A DNA stretch of 64,000 nucleotides from Mycobacterium sp. 852002-51057_SCH5723018 (GTDB lineage Bacteria > Actinomycetota > Actinomycetes > Mycobacteriales > Mycobacteriaceae), in contig NZ_LZIR01000035.1 in assembly GCF_001667035.1 (NCBI RefSeq), forward strand, positions 1 through 64,000, given 5' to 3'. Made by a program: the position numbers and the translations under genes. How positions within the stretch are numbered: the first letter of the stretch is position 1; each line of letters starts with the position of its first letter. Below are positions 10,647 to 19,716 of this stretch, in pieces. The notes beneath the pieces are model-generated. The model worked only from the letters and a program-made list of their open reading frames with translations. It had not been told where the DNA came from and made no database searches.

Positions 10647-11556
10647 TGATTTTGCGCCCATCGAAATCCGGGGCTTGACAAAGAACTTCGGGGCGGTGCG
10701 CGCGTTGGACGGCCTTGACCTGACGGTGCGGGAGGGGGAAGTGCACGGGTTCCTCGGGCCGAACGGCGCGGGGAAGTCAACGACCATCCGCGTCCTGCTG
10801 GGCCTGGTGAAAGCCGACAGCAGACGCGTTCGGCTGCTCGGCGGCGACCCGTGGACCGATGCCGTGGAACTGCACCGCCAAATCGCCTATGTGCCCGGCG
10901 ATGTCACGCTGTGGCCGTCGCTGACCGGCGGGGAGACCATCGATCTGCTGGCCCGCATGCGCGGGGGGCTCGACGAGAAGCGTCGCGCCGAGCTGATCGA
11001 GCGCTTCGACCTCGATCCGCACAAGAAGGCGCGCACGTACTCCAAGGGCAACCGGCAAAAGGTCTCCCTGATTTCTGCGTTCTCGTCGCAGGCCCGGCTG
11101 CTCCTTTTGGATGAGCCCAGCAGCGGCCTGGACCCGTTGATGGAGAACGTGTTTCAGCAGTGCGTCCGCGAGGCCCGCGAGCGTGGCACCACCGTCTTGC
11201 TGTCCAGCCACATCCTGGCCGAGACCGAAGCGCTGTGTGAACGGGTGACGATCATCCGGGCCGGCAAGGCCATCGAGAGCGGCTCGCTCGAGTCGATGCG
11301 GCACCTCAGCCGCACCTCGATCAGGGCCGAAATGATCGGTGATCCAGGCGATCTCACGCGGATCAAGGGTGTCGAGGACGTCAGCATCGACGGTGCCACG
11401 CTGCGCGCCCAGGTCGACAGCGAAAGCCTCGGAGAGCTGATCCGGGCGCTGGGCGACGCAGGGGTGCGCAGCCTGGTCAGCCAGCCGCCGACCCTGGAGG
11501 AACTCTTCCTGCGCCACTACCACACGGGCCACAGCGATAAGAAGGTGTCGGCGTGA
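10636..11556 (+). CDS. ABC transporter ATP-binding protein (Rv1218c type)
   Basis: 306 residues. Walker [10 protein letters not shown] near residue 40, signature-like [11 protein letters not shown] near 137, Walker [14 protein letters not shown] near 155, and the H-loop in [13 protein letters not shown] are all present. The C-terminal ~90 residues form the accessory domain of DrrA-like exporters. With the next gene it makes a two-component drug or lipid exporter; the M. tuberculosis pair Rv1217c-Rv1218c has been linked to efflux of several drugs. Overlaps both neighbours (11 bp upstream, 4 bp downstream), so TetR-ATPase-permease is one operon. Confidence 0.92.
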   Translation: MPVDDFAPIEIRGLTKNFGAVRALDGLDLTVREGEVHGFLGPNGAGKSTTIRVLLGLVKADSRRVRLLGGDPWTDAVELHRQIAYVPGDVTLWPSLTGGETIDLLARMRGGLDEKRRAELIERFDLDPHKKARTYSKGNRQKVSLISAFSSQARLLLLDEPSSGLDPLMENVFQQCVREARERGTTVLLSSHILAETEALCERVTIIRAGKAIESGSLESMRHLSRTSIRAEMIGDPGDLTRIKGVEDVSIDGATLRAQVDSESLGELIRALGDAGVRSLVSQPPTLEELFLRHYHTGHSDKKVSA

Positions 11557-13196
11557 TGAGCACCGCGACCCTGGATCGGCCTCGCCACCCGGCGCACCCG
11601 GCACCTCGGGCCGGTTCGAATTTCTCCGGGACGCTTGGGATGCTGCGGCTCTTCCTGCGCCGCGACCGGGTCTCATTGCCGCTGTGGGTGCTGCTGCTCT
11701 CGGTTCCGCTGGCCACGGTGTACGTCGGCAGCATCGAAAAGGTGTACCCCAGCCAGGCCGCCCGCGCCGCGTTCGCGGCCTCCATCACGGCCAGCCCGGC
11801 CCAGCGCGCGCTCTACGGCCAGGTCTACAACGACGGCCTTGGCGCCGTGGGCATTTGGAAAGCAGGCATGTTCCACCTGCTCATCGCGGTGGCCGTCATT
11901 CTCACCGTGATCCGGCACACCCGCGCCGACGAGGAGACGGGCCGCACCGAGTTGGTTGACTCCACCGCGGTCGGCCGGTACGCCAGCCTGAGCGCGGCGC
12001 TGCTGTTGTCGTTCGGGGCGTCGATCGCCACCGGCGCGATCGGCGCGGCGGGGTTGCTGACCACCGACGTCCCGGCCGGCGGGTCGCTGGCGTTCGGGGC
12101 GGCGCTGGCCTGCTCCGGCCTGGTGTTCACCGCGGTGGCCGCGATGACCGCGCAGCTCTCGCCGAGTGCCCGGTTCTCCCGCGGTGCCGCGTTCGCCGTG
12201 TTGGGGGCCGCGTTCACGCTGCGCGCCGTCGGTGACGCCGGTGATGGCAAGCTGTCGTGGCTCTCGCCGCTGGGCTGGTCGCTTCAGGTGCGGCCGTACG
12301 CCGGCGATCGCTGGTGGGTTTTGCTGCTGCACCTGGTGACCACGGCCGCGCTCACCGTGCTGGCCTATCGGCTGCTCGCTGGCCGCGACGTCGGCGCCGG
12401 GCTCATCGCCGAACGTGCCGGCCCCGCGGCCGCCGGATCGCGGTTACGCGGGGTGCACGGGCTGACGTGGCGGCTCGATCGCGGCGCGCTGCTGCTTTGG
12501 ACCGTCGGGCTGTGTCTGTACGGCCTGCTGATGGGCAGCGTGGTGCACGGCATCGGCGACGAGCTGGGCGGCAGCACCGTCGTCCGCGACATCGTCGCGC
12601 GGATGGGCGGCACCAGCGCGCTGGAAGAGGCCTTCATCGCCGTGGCGTTCACCATGATGGGCATGGTGGCCGCCGCGTTCTCCATCTCGCTCACCCTGCG
12701 GCTGCACCAGGAGGAATCCGCTCAGCGCGCCGAGACGATACTGGCCGGATCGGTGTCCCGAACCAGCTGGCTCGCAAGCCATTTGGCGGCGGCGCTGGTC
12801 GGGTCCGCGGTCGCGATGCTGGCCAGCGGGGTGGCCGGTGGCGTCGTCTACGGCGTCGCGGCCGGCGATGTCGGCGGCAAGCTCGCCATCGTCGTCGGCA
12901 CCGCGGCCGCCCAGCTGCCCGCGGTGTGGCTGCTCGCCGCCGTGACGGTCGGGCTGTTCGGTCTGGCACCGCGGTTCACCCCCGTGGCGTGGGGGGTGCT
13001 GGTCGGGTTCGTGGCCGTGTATCTGATCGGTGAGCTGGGCCGGTTCCCGCAGTGGTTGCTCGATCTGGAACCGTTCGCCCACACTCCGCGGGTGGGCGAC
13101 TTCACGCCCGTGCCGCTGCTGTGGCTGCTGGCCATCGATGCGGCGCTGATCATCCTGGGCGCCATGGCTTTTCGACGGCGCGATCTGCGTAGTTAG
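11553..13196 (+). CDS. ABC exporter permease (Rv1217c type)
   Basis: 547 residues with about 12 hydrophobic segments in two similar halves, each beginning with a charged cytoplasmic region ([18 protein letters not shown] and [18 protein letters not shown]). This is the duplicated ABC2-type membrane unit of Gram-positive exporters paired with a single ATPase gene. GTG 11553 and ATG 11556 are adjacent in-frame starts. Starts 4 bp inside the ATPase gene and works with it; probably de-repressed through the TetR regulator at 10008. The substrate is not visible from sequence. Confidence 0.9.
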   Translation: MMSTATLDRPRHPAHPAPRAGSNFSGTLGMLRLFLRRDRVSLPLWVLLLSVPLATVYVGSIEKVYPSQAARAAFAASITASPAQRALYGQVYNDGLGAVGIWKAGMFHLLIAVAVILTVIRHTRADEETGRTELVDSTAVGRYASLSAALLLSFGASIATGAIGAAGLLTTDVPAGGSLAFGAALACSGLVFTAVAAMTAQLSPSARFSRGAAFAVLGAAFTLRAVGDAGDGKLSWLSPLGWSLQVRPYAGDRWWVLLLHLVTTAALTVLAYRLLAGRDVGAGLIAERAGPAAAGSRLRGVHGLTWRLDRGALLLWTVGLCLYGLLMGSVVHGIGDELGGSTVVRDIVARMGGTSALEEAFIAVAFTMMGMVAAAFSISLTLRLHQEESAQRAETILAGSVSRTSWLASHLAAALVGSAVAMLASGVAGGVVYGVAAGDVGGKLAIVVGTAAAQLPAVWLLAAVTVGLFGLAPRFTPVAWGVLVGFVAVYLIGELGRFPQWLLDLEPFAHTPRVGDFTPVPLLWLLAIDAALIILGAMAFRRRDLRS

Positions 13197-13203
13197 GGGT
13201 GTC

Positions 13204-13878
13204 ATGAAAACCGGTGTTCGACTCACGATCTCCTCGGTGTTGGGTCTTGCCGCATTCGGCTTGATCCTGTTCTTGCCGGCCGGGACGTTGAATTATTGGC
13301 AGGCTTGGCTTTTCATCGCCGTATTTGTGGTGGCCTCGATTGCGCCCACGATCTATCTGGCGCGGACGAACCCGGCGGCTCTGCAGCGACGCATGCACGC
13401 CGGACCCCGGGCGGAAACCAGGACCGCGCAAAAGGTCATCATCACCGGCTCGTTCCTGGATCTCTTCGCGATGATGGCATTCAGCGCGTTCGATCATCGG
13501 ATGGGCTGGTCCACGGTGCCCGCGTGGCTGAGCGTGGTGGGAGACGTGTTGGTCGTAGCGGGACTCAGCATCGCCATGCTGGTAATCATCGAGAACAGTT
13601 ACGCGGCCGCCACGGTGAGGGTAGAGACCGGCCAGAAGGTGGCCTCCGGCGGTCTCTACAAGTTCGTCCGGCATCCGATGTATGTCGGAAACGTCATCAT
13701 GATGGTGGGCATGCCGTTGGCGCTGGGGTCTTACTGGGGGCTGCTCTTCGTCGTCCCGGGCGTCGCGGTGCTCGTCTTCCGCATCCTCGACGAGGAGAAG
13801 CTGCTGACCCAGGAGTTGGCGGGGTACGGCGAATACGCCCGGCGGGTGCGTTATCGGTTGGTGCCCAATGTGTGGTAG
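13204..13878 (+). CDS. Isoprenylcysteine methyltransferase-like (ICMT/PEMT family) membrane protein
   Basis: 224 residues with five or so membrane segments. The C-terminal signature LYKFVRHPMYVGN followed by EEKLLTQELAGYGEYARRVRYRL is the SAM-binding motif (RHPxYxG, EE) of the ICMT/phospholipid methyltransferase fold. These enzymes methylate membrane-bound small molecules or prenyl groups; the mycobacterial substrate is unknown to me. It starts 7 bp after the ABC permease, so it is likely co-transcribed with the exporter, suggesting that the exported or modified compound is a lipid. Matches Rv1216c in position. Confidence 0.82.
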   Translation: MKTGVRLTISSVLGLAAFGLILFLPAGTLNYWQAWLFIAVFVVASIAPTIYLARTNPAALQRRMHAGPRAETRTAQKVIITGSFLDLFAMMAFSAFDHRMGWSTVPAWLSVVGDVLVVAGLSIAMLVIIENSYAAATVRVETGQKVASGGLYKFVRHPMYVGNVIMMVGMPLALGSYWGLLFVVPGVAVLVFRILDEEKLLTQELAGYGEYARRVRYRLVPNVW

Positions 13879-13908
13879 CCGGCCAACCGTCGCGCCTAGG
13901 GTATTCGC

Positions 13909-15591
13909 GTGGACCGCAATCCGGCACCAGCCCTCGACCGGCCGTGGCGACGACCCGGTGCCCTGCGATACGCGATAGAGCGGCTCCGCGGCATCGCCAA
14001 GCCGCCCGTCACGGTGACCGCTCCCCCGGCCGACGTCCTCGTCGAGCATGACGTCGGGGTCGCGACCCGCGACGGGACGGTGTTGCGCATCAACGTCTAC
14101 CGGACGTCCGATCAAGACGCCCGACCGGTCATCCTGAGCATCCATCCCTACGGCAAGGACGAGCTGCCGACGCTTCGCGGCAAGAAGTCGACGTTCTCGG
14201 TGCAATACCGCGCGATACGCCAGCCGCGACCGGTGAGCTTCTCGACCCTGACCGGGTGGGAGGCCCCGGACCCGTCCTGGTGGACCGCGCACGGCTTCAC
14301 GGTGGTCAACGCCGACTCGCGTGGCTGCGGGCACTCCGACGGCACCGGAAAGCTGTTGTCGCGCCAGGAGGCCGAGGACACCTATGACCTGATCGAGTGG
14401 ATCGCGGGCCAGCCCTGGAGCGACGGCCGTGTCGTCATGCTCGGGGTGTCCTACCTGGCCATCAGCCAGTACGCCGTCGCCGCCCTGCGCCCGCCGGCGT
14501 TGCGCGCGATCTGCCCCTGGGAGGGCTTCACCGACGCGTATCGCGACCTGACCTTTCCCGGCGGGATACGCGAGTCGGGCTTCACCCGGCTGTGGTCAAG
14601 AAACATCCGTCGCGATTCGCGGCAGACCTACGTCCTCGCTCCGATGCAAGAAGAGCATCCGCTGCGCGACGACTTCTGGCGCTCGCTGGTGCCCGACCTG
14701 TCGGCGATCACGGTCCCGATGCTGGTCTGCGGCAGCTTCTCCGACAACAACCTGCACAGCCGCGGATCGATCTTGGCCTTCACGGACGGCGGCTCCAGCC
14801 ACGCCCGCCTCTACACCCACCGGGGCGGCAAATGGGCGACCTTCTACTCCGAAGGGGCGCTGGCAGAACAGCTCAATTTCTTCCGCGGCGTGCTGGACGG
14901 CGTGGCCGGCTCCCGCAGCGTCCGGCTCGAGGTGCGCGAGGATCGCGACACCGTCACCGCCGTGCGCGAAGAGGCCGAATGGCCGCTTGCCCGGACCCGT
15001 TGGCGGCCAATCTATCTGGCCGCGGCCGGCCTACTGTCGCCCGAGCGGCCGGCGACGGCGGGCGCCGTCACGTTTGAAACCCGTTCCAACGCTGCGGCAT
15101 TCAGCTGGACCGTCCCGGAGGACGTCGAGTTGACCGGCCCGATGGCCGCAAGGTTGTGGGTTCAACTGCAGGGCTGCGACGACGCGAACCTGTTCGTCGG
15201 CGTGGAGAAATGGCGCAGGGGGCGATTCGTAGGTTTCGAAGGGTCGTACGGCTACGGCCGTGACCGGGTAACCACCGGCTGGCAACGGGTCTCGCTGCGC
15301 GCGCTCGACCCACAGCTCTCGCGGCCATGGCAGCCCGTCGCGGCATGCACCGAGCCGCAGCCGGTTTCGCCCGGAGAGGTGGTCGCCGTCGATGTCGCGC
15401 TGGGCCCGTCGGCGACGTTGTTCCGCGCCGGCGAGCAGCTACGCCTGGTGGTCGCCGGGCGCTGGCTGTGGCCGCGGAACCCCATCACCGGCCAGTTCCC
15501 GGCGGCGTACGCGAACTCGGCGCGCGGTCGCGTCACCCTGCACTGGGGCCCTGACCACGACGCGCACCTGCTGATCCCGGAGATGCCCTAG
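13909..15591 (+). CDS. CocE/NonD-type alpha/beta hydrolase (X-Pro dipeptidyl-peptidase S15 family)
   Basis: 560 residues with a GTG start. The catalytic domain carries VILSIHPYGKDELP, VVNADSRGCGHSDGTG and the nucleophile elbow LGVSYLAISQY (Ser near residue 182), and later a candidate acid and a His (YTHRGGKW). The C-terminal ~200 residues are the jelly-roll domain of cocaine esterase-like acyl hydrolases (VSPGEVVAVDVAL and GEQLRLVVAGRWL). It should hydrolyse esters or amides; substrate unknown. No signal peptide is evident. Corresponds to Rv1215c in position. Ends 22 bp before convergent glgC. Confidence 0.85.
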   Translation: MDRNPAPALDRPWRRPGALRYAIERLRGIAKPPVTVTAPPADVLVEHDVGVATRDGTVLRINVYRTSDQDARPVILSIHPYGKDELPTLRGKKSTFSVQYRAIRQPRPVSFSTLTGWEAPDPSWWTAHGFTVVNADSRGCGHSDGTGKLLSRQEAEDTYDLIEWIAGQPWSDGRVVMLGVSYLAISQYAVAALRPPALRAICPWEGFTDAYRDLTFPGGIRESGFTRLWSRNIRRDSRQTYVLAPMQEEHPLRDDFWRSLVPDLSAITVPMLVCGSFSDNNLHSRGSILAFTDGGSSHARLYTHRGGKWATFYSEGALAEQLNFFRGVLDGVAGSRSVRLEVREDRDTVTAVREEAEWPLARTRWRPIYLAAAGLLSPERPATAGAVTFETRSNAAAFSWTVPEDVELTGPMAARLWVQLQGCDDANLFVGVEKWRRGRFVGFEGSYGYGRDRVTTGWQRVSLRALDPQLSRPWQPVAACTEPQPVSPGEVVAVDVALGPSATLFRAGEQLRLVVAGRWLWPRNPITGQFPAAYANSARGRVTLHWGPDHDAHLLIPEMP

Positions 15592-15612
15592 TACGCCGAA
15601 CAGTCGCAAAAG

Positions 15613-16827
15613 CTAGATCCAGACGCCCTTGCCCACCGCGACCACGCCGCCGGCGCTGATCGCGAAGCGCTCGCGATCCTTCTCGAGATCCACTCCGACC
15701 ATCTCGCCGGGCCCGACGACGACGTTCTTGTCCAGGATCGCGTGGCGCACCACGGCCCCCCGGCCGACCCGGGCGCCCGGCATGATCACGCTGCCCTCGA
15801 CGATCGCGCCGTCGTCGACCACCACGTTCGACGACAGCACGGAGTTGCGCACCGAGGACGCCGAGATGATGCTGCCGGCGCCCACCACCGATTCCTGCGC
15901 CGAGCCGCCGTTGACGAACTTGGCCGGCGCCAAGTTCTCCGACTCGCCGCGGATGGGCCAGCGCTTGTTGTACAGGTTGAACACCGGGTGCACCGACACC
16001 AGGTCCATGTGCGCGTCGTAGAACGCGTCCAGCGTTCCGACGTCACGCCAGTAGCCCCGGTCGCGGTCGGTGGCGCCGGGCACTTCGTTGTCGGAGAAGT
16101 CGTACACCGCGGCCATCCCGTCCTCCACCAACCGCGGGATGATGTCACCGCCCATGTCGTGATCGGAGTGGTCGTCGTCGGCGTCGGCGCGGATCGCATC
16201 GATGAGCACCTTGGTGGTGAAGATGTAGTTGCCCATCGAAGCGAACGTCGAATCGGGGTCGTCAGGGGTTCCCGGCGGATCCAGCGGCTTTTCCACGAAA
16301 TTGCGGATTCGGCCGGAGTCGTCGGCGTCGATGCAACCGAATGCAGTGGCATCCGCCCGCGGAACCCGGATGCCGGCCACCGTTGCGCCGGCCCCGCTGT
16401 CGATGTGGAACCGGACCATCTGCTCGGGGTCCATGCGATACACGTGGTCCGCGCCGAAAACCACTATGTAATCAGGATCTTCGTCGTAGATCAGGTTGAG
16501 CGATTGATAGATCGCGTCGGCCGAACCGGTGTACCAGCGGGGCCCGAGGCGCTGCTGCGCCGGCACCGGCGTGATGTATTCGCCCGCCAGGCCGGACAAC
16601 CGCCAGTTCTGCGAAATGTGACGGTCGAGTGAATGCGACTTGTATTGGGTGAGAACGCAGATCCTCAGATAGCGGGCATTGACGAGGTTGGACAACACGA
16701 AGTCGATCAGCCGGTAGGCACCACCAAAGGGGACTGCGGGTTTGGCCCGGTCCGCGGTCAGCGGATACAGCCGCTTGCCCTCACCGCCGGCCAGGACAAT
16801 GCCCAGCACGTGGGGTGCTTCCCTCAT
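15613..16827 (-). CDS. glgC: Glucose-1-phosphate adenylyltransferase
   Basis: 404 residues. The pyrophosphorylase signature [20 protein letters not shown] near the N-terminus and the substrate-binding text [19 protein letters not shown] are followed by a C-terminal left-handed beta-helix with hexapeptide-like repeats ([20 protein letters not shown]). It makes ADP-glucose from glucose-1-phosphate and ATP. Divergent from the glycosyltransferase gene at 17203 that uses ADP-glucose, with a repeat-bearing interval between them. Mycobacterial ADP-glucose feeds both glycogen and methylglucose lipopolysaccharide. Length and text match Rv1213. Confidence 0.95.
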   Translation of the reverse strand: MREAPHVLGIVLAGGEGKRLYPLTADRAKPAVPFGGAYRLIDFVLSNLVNARYLRICVLTQYKSHSLDRHISQNWRLSGLAGEYITPVPAQQRLGPRWYTGSADAIYQSLNLIYDEDPDYIVVFGADHVYRMDPEQMVRFHIDSGAGATVAGIRVPRADATAFGCIDADDSGRIRNFVEKPLDPPGTPDDPDSTFASMGNYIFTTKVLIDAIRADADDDHSDHDMGGDIIPRLVEDGMAAVYDFSDNEVPGATDRDRGYWRDVGTLDAFYDAHMDLVSVHPVFNLYNKRWPIRGESENLAPAKFVNGGSAQESVVGAGSIISASSVRNSVLSSNVVVDDGAIVEGSVIMPGARVGRGAVVRHAILDKNVVVGPGEMVGVDLEKDRERFAISAGGVVAVGKGVWI

Positions 16828-17043
16828 GGCTCAAACCTAACGGCCGCCGAGAACCGCTGCCAGGGGAAAGCCCCGTTGTCGCTGTTCTGACGGACTGTCT
16901 GTCAAGGTATTTGGCTTAGTTCCCAAGACCCGATACCACCCATTATTGCTCAGCCCCGACTCGCGCCGGTTGCAGCCGCGCCGAACTCGAGCCCGATTGC
17001 CCGGATCGCCCCTGCCGCAATGCGCCTAGGAGTACCCACTCAA

Positions 17044-17188
17044 CGCCCCGACATGCGGGGCGCCTCGTCGCCGACCCGGCCCAAACGTCCGCCTCCTCCA
17101 CGCCCCGACATGCGGGGCGCCTCGTCGCCGACCCCGCCCAAACGTCCGCCTCCTCCACGCCCCGACATGCGGGGCGCCTCGTCGCCGA
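17044..17188 (+). repeat. 57-bp tandem repeat (2.5 copies) with internal hairpin
   Basis: Copies begin at 17044, 17101 and 17158; the third stops after 31 bp at 17188, 14 bp before the glgM ATG. Copies 1 and 2 differ at one base by eye. Each starts with CGCCCCGACATGCGGGGCG, a 7-bp perfect stem with a 5-base loop, so three hairpins are strung upstream of the start codon. The rest of the interval 16828-17203 holds no gene: there is a TTGACA on the minus strand (16900-16905) that could serve glgC, and nothing else I can name. The repeat frame is open and in phase with glgM. Confidence 0.9.
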
Positions 17189-17202
17189 ACTACGGTGCCG
17201 AT

Positions 17203-18375
17203 ATGCGGGTGGCGATGATGACGCGGGAGTACCCACCAGAGGTCTACGGCGGAGCCGGCGTACACGTCACCGAACTCGTCGCACAGCTGCGCCGCCTATG
17301 CCCCGTCGACGTACATTGCATCGGCGTGCCCCGTCCGGACGCCTTCGCCCACCAGCCGGACCCGCGCATGCGCGACGCCAATCCGGCGCTGTCTACGCTG
17401 TCCGCCGACCTGATGATGGTCAATGCGGCGTCGGCGGCGACCGTGGTGCATTCGCACACCTGGTACACCGGCCTGGCCGGGCACCTGACCGCGTTGCTCT
17501 ACGGCATCCCCCACGTCCTGACCGCGCATTCGCTCGAGCCGCTGCGGCCGTGGAAGGCGGAACAGCTCGGCGGCGGCTACCGGCTGTCGACGTGGGTGGA
17601 GCAGACCGCGGTGCTGGCCGCCAACGCCATCATCGCGGTCAGCTCCGCGATGCGCGAGGACACCTTACGGGTGTACCCGACGCTGGACCCGAGCCTGGTG
17701 CACGTCATCCGCAACGGGGTCGATGCCAACGTGTGGTATCCCGCCGGCCCCGCGGAGAGCGGGTCGGTTCTCGCCGAACTGGGGGTCGATCCGAGCCGGC
17801 CCATCGTGGCGTTCGTGGGACGGATCACCCGGCAAAAGGGCGTCGCCCACCTGGTGGCGGCGGCGCATCGATTCAGCCCCGAGGTGCAACTGGTGCTGTG
17901 CGCCGGGGCGCCCGATACCCCGGAGCTGGGCGAGAAGGTTCGGGCCGCGGTCGCCGACCTGGCCCGCGACCGCGGTGGGGTGTTCTGGATCCGGGAAATG
18001 CTCCCCGTCGGAGAGCTGCGTGAAATACTCTCGGCCGCAACGGTTTTCGTATGCCCCTCGGTGTACGAGCCGTTAGGGATCGTGAACCTCGAGGCGATGG
18101 CCTGCGCGACGGCGGTGGTGGCCTCCGACGTGGGCGGGATACCGGAGGTGGTTGCCGACGGGATGACTGGGTCGCTGGTGCACTACGACGCCGACGACCC
18201 GGCCGGTTTTCAGGCCGGGTTGGCCGAGGCGGTCAATGAGCTGGTTGCCGATCCCGATAAAGCAAAGCGCTATGGCGAGGCGGGACGCCAACGCTGCATC
18301 GAGGACTTCTCCTGGGCCCACGTCGCCGAGCAGACGCTCGAGATCTACCGGAAGGTGGGGGGTGACAGGTCTTAG
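17203..18375 (+). CDS. glgM: GT4 glycosyltransferase GlgM/GlgA (ADP-glucose-dependent)
   Basis: 390 residues. The N-terminal Rossmann half begins MRVAMMTREYPPEVYGG, the donor-site half includes VAFVGRITRQKGV and the E-x7-E segment CPSVYEPLGIVNLEAMACAT typical of GT4 retaining transferases. In M. tuberculosis this protein (Rv1212c, long annotated glgA) was shown to make alpha-maltose-1-phosphate from ADP-glucose and glucose-1-phosphate, feeding the GlgE pathway. The frame is open upstream to 17020 through the 57-bp repeats, but family homology starts at ATG 17203, so I take that. It overlaps the convergent DUF3117 gene by 4 bp. Confidence 0.93.
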   Translation: MRVAMMTREYPPEVYGGAGVHVTELVAQLRRLCPVDVHCIGVPRPDAFAHQPDPRMRDANPALSTLSADLMMVNAASAATVVHSHTWYTGLAGHLTALLYGIPHVLTAHSLEPLRPWKAEQLGGGYRLSTWVEQTAVLAANAIIAVSSAMREDTLRVYPTLDPSLVHVIRNGVDANVWYPAGPAESGSVLAELGVDPSRPIVAFVGRITRQKGVAHLVAAAHRFSPEVQLVLCAGAPDTPELGEKVRAAVADLARDRGGVFWIREMLPVGELREILSAATVFVCPSVYEPLGIVNLEAMACATAVVASDVGGIPEVVADGMTGSLVHYDADDPAGFQAGLAEAVNELVADPDKAKRYGEAGRQRCIEDFSWAHVAEQTLEIYRKVGGDRS

Positions 18376-18539
18376 CTGGTAACGCCCTTGAGTTCGTCAC
18401 CGAGGGCAGCGGCTTCGTCTGGCGTCAGCTCGACGACCAATCGACCGCCTCCCTCAAGTGGTACTCGCATCACGATGCCGCGCCCCTCTTTGGTTGCTTC
18501 CAGAGGACCGTCTCCGGTCCGGGGCTTCATCGCCGCCAT
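18372..18539 (-). CDS. DUF3117 small protein (Rv1211 type)
   Basis: 55 residues, far more conserved than its size suggests: MAAMKPRTGDGPLE, EGRGIVMRVPLEGGGRLVVE and TPDEAAALGDELKGV. A strong Shine-Dalgarno (GGAGGGAG, ~6 bases upstream) fixes ATG 18539 and rules out the longer reading to 18653. The family is almost universal in actinobacteria. The M. tuberculosis member has been described as a calmodulin-like Ca2+-binding protein, but no canonical EF hand is visible here and I treat the function as open. Monocistronic, convergent with glgM. Confidence 0.9.
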   Translation of the reverse strand: MAAMKPRTGDGPLEATKEGRGIVMRVPLEGGGRLVVELTPDEAAALGDELKGVTS

Positions 18540-18714
18540 CGAGTGCTCCCTCCAGATTCGAGCTGGCCCGCGTTCGCGGACCTGGCCGGCGCCGAGCATG
18601 CCCCGCCAGTGGATTTCCAGCCATACCCGACTTTGAACTGCATCGACTGCCAAATCACCCCCCCATTGTTCCCTATTCGCGTCGGCAGTTACACAAAGAC
18701 CCGCCTCTCGGGAC

Positions 18715-19305
18715 TCAGCTGACGGGCGAAGGCACCCAGCAATCTCGAATATGGTCGTCTACCATGCCGGTCGCCTGCATCAGCGCGTAGGCGGTAGTGG
18801 GCCCGACGAAGCGGAACCCGCGCCGCTTCAGTTCGCGCGCCATCGCCTTCGATTCGTCGCTGGCCGACGGGATTTCGGACCCGTCCGCCGGACGGGGCCG
18901 CGGTGAGGGCGCGAACGACCACAGCAGCTCCGACAGGTCCTCGGGAGACCCCAGCTCAGCGGCAGCACGCGCGTTGGCGATCGTCGCTTCGATCTTGGCC
19001 CGGTTGCGGACGATGCCCTGGTCGGCCATCAGCCGCTGCACGTCGGCGTCGCCGTAGCGGGCGATTTTCTCCATGTCGAACCCGTCGAAGGCGCGCCGGA
19101 AGTTGTCCCGCTTGCGCAGGATGATCAGCCACGACAGGCCGCTCTGGAAGGCCTCCAGGTTCATCCGCTCGAAGAGCGCCACCCCGTCGCGCACCGGGCG
19201 GCCCCATTCCTGATCGTGGTAGTTGCGGTACAGCTCGAAGTCCGGCCCGGGCCGGACCGAAGCCCAGCTGCACCGAATCAGTCCTTGGACGCTCGACTCG
19301 CTCAC
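18715..19305 (-). CDS. tagA: DNA-3-methyladenine glycosylase I
   Basis: 196 residues. The Tag-family core is clear: IRCSWAS near the N-terminus (first zinc ligand Cys), YHDQEWGRPV, the catalytic segment LEAFQSGLSWLIILRKR, ARYGDADVQRLMADQGIVRN, and the C-terminal GFRFVGPTTAYALMQATGMVDDH with the His zinc ligands. It removes 3-methyladenine from alkylated DNA in the cytoplasm. The GTG start overlaps the stop of the upstream DivIVA-motif gene by 4 bp, so the two are coupled. The 175 bp to the DUF3117 gene hold no feature I recognise. Confidence 0.93.
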   Translation of the reverse strand: MSESSVQGLIRCSWASVRPGPDFELYRNYHDQEWGRPVRDGVALFERMNLEAFQSGLSWLIILRKRDNFRRAFDGFDMEKIARYGDADVQRLMADQGIVRNRAKIEATIANARAAAELGSPEDLSELLWSFAPSPRPRPADGSEIPSASDESKAMARELKRRGFRFVGPTTAYALMQATGMVDDHIRDCWVPSPVS

Positions 19306-19667
19306 ACTGTGTCCTGACGATCCTCGCCCTCGTGGGGTTCCGCGGGATCGCGCTCGTCCTCGGTGTCGTGGTCGGCGGCCGACGGTGCATGCACCGCGGC
19401 GAGCTGGCCGCGCAGCGCCTCGAGCTCACGGGCGAGCCGGTCCAGCACCCAGTCCACCTCGCTGGTCTTGTATCCGCGCAGCACCTGGGTGAATTTGACG
19501 GCGTCGACGTCGGCGCCGGTGACCCCGTAGGCGGGCAGCACCGTGGCCGTCGTGCCCCGCGGCAGGGGCGGTAGCTGCTCGCCACGACCGAACAGCAGGC
19601 TGGCCGCGCCGAACAGCACGATTGCCACCAGCACCAGCACCACCAGGTAAAGCAACACCAACGCCAC
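19302..19667 (-). CDS. Small membrane protein with a DivIVA-type motif (Rv1209 type)
   Basis: 121 residues with a GTG start. One N-terminal membrane helix (about residues 2-28) precedes a cytoplasmic part with VKFTQVLRGYKTSEVDWVLD and RLARELEALRGQLAAVH, the DivI1A-like motif in which a Gly-Tyr/x-x-x-x-V-D step introduces a coiled coil. The last ~25 residues are acidic and disordered. Probably tethers or senses the curved or growing pole membrane like other mycobacterial DivIVA-motif proteins; this is inference. Coupled to tagA by a 4-bp overlap and 49 bp downstream of gpgS. Confidence 0.8.
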   Translation of the reverse strand: MALVLLYLVVLVLVAIVLFGAASLLFGRGEQLPPLPRGTTATVLPAYGVTGADVDAVKFTQVLRGYKTSEVDWVLDRLARELEALRGQLAAVHAPSAADHDTEDERDPAEPHEGEDRQDTV

Positions 19668-19716
19668 GTGACTGATATTGCCCTATAGCGCCGACAACTC
19701 GGCGATCAGCGTGGCC

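Noticed and set aside
17044..17188. CRISPR-like array upstream of glgM
   Set aside because: Units are contiguous with no spacers, and only 2.5 copies exist; it is a tandem repeat.
17020..17202. N-terminal extension of GlgM starting at ATG 17020 through the 57-bp repeats
   Set aside because: Family homology begins at ATG 17203 and the extension consists only of repeat-encoded Pro/Arg text. Kept as a possibility in the findings, not as the start.
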